From assembly GCA_032622095.1 (NCBI GenBank), contig CP136061.1, positions 51,163,762 through 51,227,761 of the forward strand: 64,000 nucleotides of DNA. Direction: 5' to 3'. The position numbers and the translations under genes are program-made. The stretch is from Siphonodentalium dalli. Its lineage: Eukaryota > Mollusca > Scaphopoda > Gadilida > Siphonodentaliidae. Positions 34,601 to 43,936 of this stretch are shown piece by piece. Under the pieces are notes generated by a model, which ran no database searches, was not told where the DNA came from, and worked only from the letters and a program-made list of their open reading frames with translations. The stretch's first letter is position 1; each line of letters starts with the position of its first letter.

Positions 34601-34777
34601 TGCAATACATGTGTTCCGTTGTTGGATATCATTTACGGAACCCTGCTAACATTCGTCCAGTTAACGTTTAAGGTGGGAGCTTGTGGAACTGGCAAAGAGT
34701 TTGGATAGAAAATTAAGAATGATAATTGTTCTGTAATTATTCCAGTCTAATTTATTTCCTTTGTGTTTATATATCAG

Positions 34778-35050
34778 GTTGACTATGACCGTAGTCCAAC
34801 CAAGGGATGGCATAGGTCGATAATAAGGTTGAATAATTCAGTATTCTATGCGCAAACAGGTTTACTGAGCTTCATCGCACTAATTAATGGCTTCCCGCAC
34901 TTCCTCAACGCGAATGGATGCAGACCATATCGAGAGGTCGATCCCGACCATGGTTGCTACATAGATGTCCGGGATATACTCACTTCGATAGATTTCGAAC
35001 TATTGGCGAAATTCGTGAACATCTGGACCAGGTTTATCACTGCGATGTGA
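34778..35050 (+). CDS. Candidate terminal coding exon of an unknown host gene
   Basis: The sequence before 34778 is a good splice acceptor: a T-rich tract followed by tatatcag (AG at 34776-34777). From 34778 a frame of 90 codons stays open to a TGA at 35048-35050. Its third positions are more balanced and richer in GC than the flanks. The peptide begins VDYDRSPTKGWHRSI and is mixed and globular-looking, with several Trp, Cys and Phe. No domain is recognised. No upstream exon could be located in the window, and a polyadenylation signal is not obvious. It does not resemble the LINE or LTR elements nearby. Confidence 0.3.
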   Translation, partial: VDYDRSPTKGWHRSIIRLNNSVFYAQTGLLSFIALINGFPHFLNANGCRPYREVDPDHGCYIDVRDILTSIDFELLAKFVNIWTRFITAM

Positions 35051-35086
35051 ATAGACATATTTCATCAGTCTCCAAAACTCACTAGT

Positions 35087-35245
35087 GTGATAATATATTT
35101 AATAATTTTGATTATATACTGTGTTATAGTATATTCAATCATTCTGACCCTATACTGTGCTATAGTATATTCAATAATTATGACTATATACTGTGTTATA
35201 GTATATTCAATATTTCTGACCCTATACTGTGTGATAGTATACCAA
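35087..35245 (+). repeat. Minisatellite, ~4 units of ~41 bp
   Basis: The unit tatactgtgttatagtata followed by ttcaat.attctgacc is repeated about four times with point changes. Confidence 0.9.
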
Positions 35246-36599
35246 ACCTAGCTGCCCGTGTAAAGTGTGACCGACGTGGGCAAACAAGTAGTTACAAACA
35301 CGGATGGGAAAGGACAACAAAATACATAACAATAACTTGCTGAAGTCTTTTAACGAGGACACAGACCAGCACTATAAGAAATGAAATATGGAAGGATATA
35401 GTGGCTACGGGGCCATCAAATGAAAACCCTCCTAGTTACACAATCCCGCTAATTCAAACAGTGAATGAAATACAAATTAATATGATAACCTCGCAAGAAA
35501 AAGGGGACATGCTTCTGTTTACATGATATATGTATAATGTTAGATTAACGTCGACGAATTGTTACTTTGTCGAAAGTAGAACTAACTCTTTCGTCATTAA
35601 TTTTGTGAAGTGGCTTATTTATGAAATGTACAATACGATTCGACTCTGGATTTCCGTTTAGTCGAATGTGTCACGCCCATGTAATCGTTTATGGTACAGT
35701 TTGTGCAACTGTGTTCGCAAATAGATTCCATTGGAAGGCTGCACGCGTTTAGGCAACTGGAGGCATATCTTCATTTTCATTAGCGTCGACGAATGAATCC
35801 GTATGTAATAATGTATTGAGTTGAAACGTGAAGTATCATATTGTCGCCATTGATTTAGTTACACAATAAATTTAAAGGTGGCTCGTTAAATACACTGCGG
35901 TAGGGTTATCAATTAGATCAATTAGGTAGAGAACAATCTTGCTCAAAGTATTTATTGTTACAAATATTATGTCCAAATTGACAACACACTGGGTAATTAT
36001 TATATATTAATTCAACGCAGTTATTCTCGATGGCGAAATCGTTTTCAATAACTTATTGCAGATAGTTGCGTAATTCGGACAATATCGCCTGTGGAGTGTA
36101 CGGTCGATTTTAGGCATATTAGTAAAATACTATAGATTCCTCCAGTTGGCATAGCCACTGAATACTAACTGATTAGTTTACCTCACCCGAACAAGTCCAT
36201 TATATGTCTTTAAGTGTGTTAATCAGCCACGTGTGTAGCTATGTAGTGTGAGACAGCATGTCACGTGGGGTGTGAGACAGGGACAGTTCACATGGCTATA
36301 TCACACAGGTTGCCTGCGTTAACATACGTAGGGTTTGGTGGAGAGACAACCCTCCGTGAATATGACAATTAAATTAAAAAAAATATATTTTCTCACCTAA
36401 ATGAAACTCATCGATATAAGGGCAGTCACTATATACTCATCCTGTCATCCTTTAATAACGTGTCGCATGTATCAGATGAAGGTAATTCTTCAGTTACCTT
36501 CACCTTTAGCATTCCATGGTGTAGTCGCTCCCCGACTCTGGAACATATTTAGCTCCCTGATTCCGCTATAATAATGTTCTACATGAAGTGATGTTGCTG
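35246..36599. other. Unannotated stretch
   Basis: No gene or repeat boundary recognised. Confidence 0.4.
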
Positions 36600-36954
36600 C
36601 GTAATGTTCATGTTGTATTCATACAATTTAAGTGCCTCTAAAAAAATCTCCACCAACTCGGACAGACCAGTTTTGCACCCTTCTACCGTGACAGGCCCCA
36701 TTGTATCCACGCCAGTGAAAAGGATTCAGATGAACGTTTGCCGCTTCGTTTAAAATAAAAAAGTGGCCTCTGGAACGTATCGCGTTTCGCTGCATCATCT
36801 CGCACCGATTTGCTGCTTCTTGTCGGATAATTAATGGATTGCCAATCTTAACCTTGGGGACGAATCGAGGCATATTACAGGCCAAGCTCCAGGCAGAGTT
36901 ATCTCCATTCGCTCCGCTGAGATACCACTGCCATAAGGACGCTCTAAGAATGAT
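36600..36954. other. Sequence upstream of the LINE fragment; partly duplicated at 39652-39735
   Basis: The stretch attacaggccaagctccagg to gctctaagaatgat (36868-36953) reappears at 39652-39735 with a 4-bp difference (aggg). A minus-strand frame of 119 codons (36628-36987) is open across it, but I recognise no domain and it runs into the LINE antisense. Confidence 0.5.
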
Positions 36955-37270
36955 AACCCTTGGTTTGATGCGAAAAGTGAACAACAACGGAAATTATTTT
37001 ACAAAACGAGAAGTAGATACTGAGGAAACAAATCTATCAAAAACAAACTGAAAATGTGCAAAGCGGGGAAAGTATATCGGAAAACCATGAATAGTAAAAG
37101 AAATACAATGAATGATATTTGCTGTAGAGAATTAAGGTCGATGTCTTCTTCAAAAGAATTTTGGAAAACACTAAAGAGGTACACAGATAGTATAACAAAT
37201 GATGATAGTACCAAGGTCCCAATGGAAAATTTTGTTGATCATTTTAAAATGATGAACGAGGAGTCGGAAG
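36955..37270 (+). pseudogene. LINE ORF2, 5' part (linker between endonuclease and RT), split by an LTR element
   Basis: The frame starting at PWFDAKSEQQRKLFYK (36958 on) is the classic linker of LINE ORF2 proteins, with KVYRK and SSSKEFWKTLKRY further on. A TGA interrupts it at 37021-37023. It ends abruptly at 37270, where the LTR element begins. Its continuation, the RT domain, is found 20 kb away at 57422. The GAAG at 37267-37270 is repeated at 57418-57421 as the target duplication. The endonuclease part upstream is missing, so this LINE was 5'-truncated or rearranged before or after the insertion. Confidence 0.85.
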
Positions 37271-37459
37271 TGTAGAGCAACGCACCCCTATCTCTTATCT
37301 TATTCAAGGAACGTGATGGTACATATCAAATATATCTATCTAAACTTAGGGATGGGAAGACAGGGAATATAATTGAACTATAGTGACCCCAACCAAATTC
37401 CAAAGGTCATGACTTGGAGAGGCCACGACCTGTGAGGAATGCGAACATTAACACAAAGA
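37271..37459 (+). repeat. 5' LTR, left part
   Basis: 189 bp that align without gaps to the first 189 bp of the 3' LTR (56915-57103), with about nine substitutions by eye. Starts TGTA. Confidence 0.92.
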
Positions 37460-37775
37460 TTCATAGCATAGTGTCGGGCACCACGGTGCATACGCTACCT
37501 CCAGTCAATGGCTTTCGGTTGGATGTACATACACCATCTTATATACAAAATAAACTATATACACATGGAATACATGTTAACAGACATATAAAATGTCGAC
37601 TTATCTAATTAAATCGCCTGTCCCTGATGAGTAGTCGGCGAATAAAAATAGACACGAAACACTAGCTTATAGTGACTATCCAAATTCATAGCATAGTGTC
37701 GGGCACCACGGTACATACGCTACCTCCAGTCAATGGCTTTCGGTTGGATGTACATACACCATCTTATATACAAAA
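37460..37775 (+). repeat. Direct repeat units X1-Y1-X2
   Basis: X (~90 bp, attcatagcatagtgtcggg through accatcttatatacaa) occurs at 37460-37550 and 37686-37775. Y (~133 bp, aaactatatacacatggaat through tagtgactatccaa) lies between them. Y and X occur again, in the same order, at 39427-39649. The repeats flank a 1.65-kb interior in LTR-like fashion, but I see no PBS, PPT or coding sequence that would make it an LTR element. Confidence 0.85.
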
Positions 37776-39426
37776 TTGACATTCCTCGGTGATAGTAATC
37801 CTGTTGAATAACTGGTTTAATTATCAGGTATCCTGTCTGCTTAGACTGTGTAGCTGTGTTTTGTGATGATCCGAATATGCTTGGATAAGTCACTATACAA
37901 TTCATGATCATCTACAATGCTATATTATAGCTATACTATACTTATACAAATATCCCTAAATGGGCACACTACAATTGTGTATATACCATCACGAGTATAC
38001 GCTCGGGTCATAAACTAATAATGCTGTATTATTCTTGTAGCTAACGATACACGTTAGATATACACATGACATTTCAAGGACCCGCTTAGCAACGGATTTG
38101 CGCCAGCCTTGGTGTTAGGATTGACTAATTGAATAAACTATACCGAAACGGTAGTTTGCAGTAACAATGCTATAGCTATACATATAAAATACCCCACTGA
38201 ACGGGCGCACTACAATTGTGCATATGACACTACGAGTACACGCTCGGGTCACACACGAACAATGGTATATTATAGCTAATGATACACGCTAAATATACAG
38301 CTATATTATCACTATAGCTATACACATTAATATCCCAAATTAATGGGTGCACCTAGATGTGCAGATGATCGATGATGTCTGGACAATACTCATGAATTAA
38401 TTCTCATCCATTAGTGATGCATGTGCTATTTAGAACCCACTGTTACCTATAAAGAATGATAAATTCGTAATTGGTATCATGTTCTGGCATGCCAGCAAGA
38501 ACCTATGGCCCACTAGTTCATTTGGACAATCCAATTTGGTTCTATGCTCTATCTTGACTGGATTTGCACACATGCTGGGCCTACTGGCATTTACTATTAT
38601 TTCAACCCATATCTTTGGAATGAGTGGTGGATGTTACGCTCTTTCGCTAACATGGAATTAACATACCGGTTGCATATAATATGCAAATTTAAACTGAATC
38701 CGATGTATTCCAACAAGAATATGACATATATATTGCATGTAATATGCAGACTGCATAAAATATGCAACCCGAAGAAGTCACATAAAACCTAAATAAATGT
38801 TTTGGCATTATTTAAACTTCGCCAATCTTCGAAATCCAAAACCCTGGACAGAGGCTAGACTGAAAACATATGTGCCAATTAAATGGTAATCAATTCATTC
38901 TTGACCCTACAGTCAGAAATATGTCAGACTAAGATTAACGGCGAGTCAAATACGACACTGAAGAAGTGATTAATTTCTTATCCCAACATCAGTGGTATCA
39001 ATTTCACACCACATATGTGGCATATATCGTCACGTGACCCAACCAACTTATGTTAGCTGGACAAGACTGGGCAATAAAGCCATTGGACACGCCTTAAAGC
39101 GTGATTGACGGCTGAACTGCCACGTGCTGTCTATATACTATACACAACTCAAAATATCGGAATTTTTATCTTATAGTGACCAGGCACTCTTCAGAGCGGC
39201 ATTGTACGCGGACAGTTTGAAACTACAAACCATCCAACCTACCACAAATGGGGCAAAGACGAATATGGAATCCTATGAATTCCTGATATACAGAATGATT
39301 GCACGATACGTGCAAATCCAACATACCACAAACGTGGCATAGACTAATATGGAATCCTATGCATTCCGAAGATACAGACTGATTGCATGAAATTTGCAAA
39401 TCCAACAAATCCACACGACGTGGCAC
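37776..39426 (+). repeat. Interior between X/Y repeats, with tandem units
   Basis: Holds ~240-bp tandem units at about 37918-38400 (actacaattgtg.atat and acgctcgggtca recur). Shorter ~85-bp units lie at 39220-39420 (aatatggaatcctatg.attc, ttgcaaatccaaca). In between, tgcatataatatgcaaa-like units occur at 38668-38765. No coding sequence recognised. Confidence 0.7.
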
Positions 39427-39649
39427 AAACTATATACACATGGAATACATGTTAACAGACATATAAAATGTCGACTTATCTAATTAAATCGCCTGTCCCT
39501 GATGAGTAGTCGGCGAATACAAATAGACACGAAACACTAGCTTATAGTGACTATCCAAATTCATAGCATAGTGTCGGGCACCACGGTACATACGCTACCT
39601 CCAGTCAGTGGCTTTCGGTTGGATGTACATACACCATCTTATATACAAT
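39427..39649 (+). repeat. Direct repeat units Y2-X3
   Basis: Nearly identical to 37553-37775. X3 is followed directly by a fragment matching 36868-36953. Confidence 0.88.
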
Positions 39650-39736
39650 ATTACAGGCCAAACTCCAGGCAGAGTTATCTCCATTCGCTCCGCTGAGATA
39701 CCACTGCCATAAGGACAGGGCGCTCTAAGAATGATA

Positions 39737-40307
39737 TTGAGAAATAGGTCCCATGATGTTGGATTTCCTTCAGTTAATTTGGCTAATATCCCGTTGTAGT
39801 CGCGGTGAGATCTTTCAGATGCTCCGTTAACAAATGGACTATAAAACGATGTTTTGCGGTGCTGAATCACATAGTAATTAGATATTATTTTGAAGACTTC
39901 ACTGTATACGTCACTCCCATTATCTGAGACGAGGCAAGCAGGGTAACCAAATATGGTGAAATACTGAGTCATAAGTCTTTTAGCGACCACTTCCGCGTGC
40001 TTTGTTGGGAGCGCATAGGCCATTTTGTGTAAACTGAATAAATCTATGATGGTAAGAATGTAGGAATTTCCGCTGGCTGTGGGTGGGTTAAATTTGCCCA
40101 TTAAATCTATCGTGATCATTTCCCCTGGTCGATTCGGAATATCCGTCATTTGATTCGGGATGCGGGTAGTGTTTTGATTTCTTTGTTTACAAATATGGCA
40201 ATTGTTAGCGAAACTGACTATAATTGGGAACGTTCGTGGCCAATAATATCACAAACGTATAGTATGGTACATTCGTTGGGAGCCATAATGACCGATAATA
40301 TGATATT
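39737..40307 (-). pseudogene. Inverted duplicate of the gypsy integrase region
   Basis: On the minus strand this reads the same as about 48169-48740 on the plus strand, including the integrase segment with the SDNGSD and NGASERSHRD motifs and the upstream zinc-binding CHIC. Homology ends at cgaatatcatattatcgg on one side and at gacctatttctcaat on the other. The copies look almost identical by eye, so the duplication is much younger than the LTR divergence or has been homogenised. Confidence 0.9.
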
Positions 40308-40327
40308 CGGAAAGGCATATTTCTCAA

Positions 40328-40552
40328 TAGCGTATATATAAACCCTACATTAATCTACTCTTTAATGAGTTTTGGCTCTTCAGACATATTTGGCAGATGC
40401 CAACATCGGCTCGCTAATTAATAAGCGATGCCTTCTTTCCGTGGCATCCAAGATTTATTCACCATTATATATTGTTACTTACACCTTGTTGCTTACCACA
40501 TGATGTTAGATCTAAATAAAATTTATACAAAGAACTGTCTTATTCCTTCACA
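40328..40552 (+). repeat. 5' LTR, right part, with TATA box
   Basis: 225 bp that align without gaps to the end of the 3' LTR (57193-57417), with about fourteen substitutions by eye. A TATATATAAA promoter motif lies at 40333-40342. Ends CACA. Confidence 0.92.
40333..40342 (+). promoter_or_regulatory. LTR TATA box
   Basis: TATATATAAA followed by ccctac, conserved in both LTRs (also about 57198-57207). It would place RNA polymerase II initiation about 30 bp downstream in the LTR. Confidence 0.55.
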
Positions 40553-40561
40553 TAGATGAAA

Positions 40562-40577
40562 TGGTACCGTGATGCAG
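40562..40577 (+). promoter_or_regulatory. Possible primer-binding site
   Basis: TGGTACCGTGATGCAG begins with the TGG expected to pair with a tRNA CCA end. It starts 9 bp after the 5' LTR, within the usual range. I cannot assign the tRNA. Confidence 0.4.
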
Positions 40578-41435
40578 TTCTGCTAAGCATGACACAACAA
40601 AGTCCTAACGATCAAAGCCAACAAAGAGAAACATCTATAAAAATTGCTTACCAAAGATCACATGCAGCCAAAGAAGAGAAATAACACTTGCTTACGAAGA
40701 TCGCAGCCAAAAGAAGAGAAACATTTTTTATAAACTGCTTACGAAGAAGAGAAACTTTTATAAATTGCTTACGAAGATCGCAGCCAAAAGAAAAGAAACA
40801 TTTATAAATTGCTTATTGAAAACAAGAAGAAAACATACGACGAAAAGAAGAAGAGAAAGAAGAAAAGGCAACATAATCCAAAGACAAGAACAAAATAGAC
40901 AATTTGAACTCGACAGTCGTGACAATCAGTTATTCCATAGGATTTGGTGAGTGTCAAACTTTTTCATTTTTGCCAGATGTGCGTTTTCACACCTTGTTAG
41001 AGGCTTGATAATTAACACCCACTTCCACCCTAAATTGTTCGCGTGGTATGGCCTTTGTCCCGAAACAATTTACAAACCAGAGAGCTGAACAGACAACTAC
41101 ATTTTTGGCATCAGCCGATCAACCGATACCACCCTTCCCCCACCAACCACATTCTGTTGTTTCATTTTTGGAATATCGCTTCTACCCTCTATAAACAAAT
41201 TTAAGTAACCTTCATGGAATCACCACCACCCGAATCCGTGGAATATTCTAATCAAGATAGTTTATTTAGTCGCAGTTTCAATATGGAACGAGAATGCCAC
41301 CTACACGCGGCCAGTAATTCAAACAAGCACGACATAAATATACCAAATCCATCCTTTCAAATTCCGAGCGCGTAGGACACCCAAAATACCCTCATCTCTC
41401 AATTAACGTGAGAAATAGGCCAATTTAACACGACA
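40578..41435 (+). other. Gypsy leader with ~50-bp tandem repeats
   Basis: Between the putative PBS and gag. From 40610 to 40850 units of aagatcgcagccaaaagaag + agaaacat + tataaattgcttac repeat four to five times with indels. Remainder is featureless. Confidence 0.65.
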
Positions 41436-42395
41436 ATGCGCGAGACTTCCGCTGCCACCCGTTCACATGCCACCGTTTCCGCAGTTATAGGCATGAACGC
41501 AATGGTTAGATCATTTGATGGTAAACCATCAGAATTTTCCAATTGGATGCACGAAATAAAGAAATATTCTTCGACACTTGGTGCAGAGGATGAAACAATA
41601 ATTAAAATAGCGGCCCAGACAAGTCGTTCATCTGTTTCCGAATTCGTGCACCGATACCTCAATGAAAATACGGTTAACGGCACACTAACTGTCACATGGT
41701 CTGATTTAAAAGCACAGTTGCGATCTCGTTTCAGCGCAATCAGTGACACACCACAGGCTTTACCCATGTTGAGAACATTAAAACAAACACATCAGGAAAC
41801 AATATATGTTTGCAGAGAGAATTCGCTCACTCACAAACACCGCCTTTATTGATGAAATAAATACACGCGCTGTACAAACACAACTGGTAACATTTTTTAG
41901 CGGATGGCATACGCGATGACCACATAAAATATACTTAATTAAAGATGATCCAAAGTCTCTCGACCGTGCCACAGAAATCGCTATGAAAGAGATGAACGTA
42001 AAACAGAGATTTAAACTCCGCTATGGTGATAGAACATCTAGGTCAAATGACCAACACCAAATTCACGACTCTTTCCCACAACCCATGGAAATTGATCATT
42101 TCAGGCGCCGTCCCATACTATGGAGACCGCGCAATAATATAGCTGATAGCTCTGCCACAATCAAACCAGCGCACCGCGCTAATAATTACTCAAATCCCCC
42201 ATTCAGAATGCCATCCAATTTTCAGAAGACTAACTTTAATAAACAAAGCAATAAATCCGCCAGGATCGAGTAAACAATATAGACTATAACTCAAACCGGC
42301 CAAACTTCTCAAATAAAATGAAACGCCAGTTGTGCACACTATGTAAGATGAACAACCACGATATACGAAATTGCCGAAGACGCATCGCCAATTAA
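41436..42395 (+). pseudogene. gag: gag pseudogene (capsid and nucleocapsid)
   Basis: Gag forms the retrotransposon particle and binds its RNA. The first frame (41436-41852) contains the capsid-type FDGKPSEFSNWMHEIKKY block. After frameshifts near 41805 and 41920 the capsid continues with DDPKSLDRATEIAMKEMN, typical of the late capsid. A CCHC zinc knuckle (C-x2-C-x4-H-x4-C) is intact at 42333-42374, followed by a basic RRR and a stop. Pieces lie in at least three frames, so no full Gag can be made. Start is approximate: the first Met of the open frame lies at the beginning of recognisable sequence. Confidence 0.85.
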
Positions 42396-42858
42396 CAAAC
42401 AATATTTAAACATGTAAGAATTTCTTTGAAGAAGCCGCAAGGACATTCTAAAAATCATAATCATTATCATAATACATCATATCAGAGCGAGAGATATCAA
42501 ACTAAAAACACCCTCCAAAAATATTACCATAAATAGATTTGCACCTTATTACCAAAAGCAAAATAGTTATGCAAGTAAACCAGTCACTGGTACCCTAACT
42601 ACCAGAGTAGCATGTGTTACTACAAAAGAACAGAGACCTCGTTCAGACCAGGCCAATAAATGGAAACATAATACATCTTATCATGCTGATACGAGCATTA
42701 ACAAACACGTGCATTCCCCAATAATAAATAAAAATCCCGCTGGTCAGGTTAGAACAGATATGAAGAAACGATTACATAAGACCGTTCCCAAACAAAAGGA
42801 CATTAATAGCTATGCAAAAACTCAAAATCAAAACTAACGACAAGCTAATAGAATTACA
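42396..42858 (+). other. gag-pol junction sequence
   Basis: Low-complexity, Asn/Lys/Thr-rich if translated, with several stops. The protease frame opens at 42859. Confidence 0.5.
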
Positions 42859-43936
42859 ATGGTTTACCAAAATAATAATAATGAGCCAAGTAAAAACTGT
42901 CAAAGTATAAATATCCATTCTGAACAGATGCAATTGCATACATTACCTAAACTCAAGTACATTGCAGAAATCGCACAGGCACTGCAACAGCAAACGATTT
43001 GTTCAACAATTATTAAAATTGGTAACCAACGCATAAGGGCATTACTTGGTTCTGGTGCAAGTACAAGTTGTTTAAAATACGACGTATATCGCTCCCTTCC
43101 AAATAGGCCACCGTTATTAAAAGAAAAAATAATTCTGACATCGGCAACAGGTCAAAATATGCAACTATACGGCAGTATACATTTGCCCGTCAAAATTGGA
43201 TCAATGTCATTAGTACATAAATTCTTTATATTACCCAACCTAGCAAGAACAGCGATGTTTGGTCGCCATTTTTTAACAGACAAACACGTAAGACTCTAAT
43301 TCGATTTGAATGCATTTATAATAGGCAACAAAACATTTCCCATGTTACTGGATTTACATATAGCATCCTTGCTACGTTCGCGGCAAGATATCAAATTACC
43401 ACCCCATTCATGTGCATTGGTAAACACAAAAATAATCAGTACAACAGACATGTTTGATACACCGTATCTTGGAGTAAGTCAGGCCGATATCGGCATATTT
43501 AAGGACGAACCGAATGTATCCATTATGGACGGGATAGTTTCCGCATCAAAACGAGATATACCGATCATGATCATGAATAATTCAGACTCATATATGTCTA
43601 TGTGTAAAGGTAATATAGTTGCAAAAACACAATGCCTAAGTTCAGAACAGATCTGTCAAACAAAGGCTAAGGTACCCACCATAAATAAAATGAATGATTC
43701 TCAAGAAGTATTTAGTATAGAAAATCAAACAAAGACCTATCTAAGGCTGGTCAGAAACCTTTCAAATTGGACGATATATGTGGCCCCGACCACCACAAAA
43801 TTGAACTACTTGAATTGGTCTCCCAATAAGAAGATGTGTTTACAAACGATCCAAATAAGGTAGGATATTGCGATAAAATAGTCATGCGTGTTGACACCAA
43901 ACCAGATGCAGAACCTATCTTTTGTCGTGCGTATCC
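42859..43936 (+). pseudogene. pol: Pol pseudogene, protease and N-terminal RT segment
   Basis: A retropepsin-like aspartic protease region with the IRALLGSGAST motif at about 43039-43065. The family normally has D-S/T-G-A here; this copy has Gly in place of the catalytic Asp, so the protease would be inactive. An in-frame TAA interrupts at 43297-43299, after which the same frame continues to 43863. A shift near 43755 then puts the start of the RT region in another frame, with one more stop near 43827. The RT region begins with MRVDTKPDAEP and PIFCRAYP. It stops at 43936, where a CACTA-type element is inserted. Confidence 0.88.

Larger units (their letters stand above)
37460..40327. other. Mosaic insertion replacing 89 bp of the 5' LTR
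   Basis: A 2868-bp block sits where the 3' LTR has only 89 bp (57104-57192). It consists of a direct-repeat framework (X1-Y1-X2 ... Y2-X3), a tandem array, an 84-bp piece of the LINE 5' flank and an inverted copy of the element's own integrase region. No target duplication or single transposon explains it. A local rearrangement involving template switching is a likely origin; an assembly error is also possible. Confidence 0.8.

Noticed and set aside
36628-36987. 119-codon minus-strand ORF as a gene
   Set aside because: It overlaps antisense into the LINE linker and contains the fragment duplicated at 39652-39735; no recognisable domain.
41399-41767. 122-codon minus-strand ORF opposite gag
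   Set aside because: It is antisense to the recognisable capsid coding sequence and has no domain of its own.
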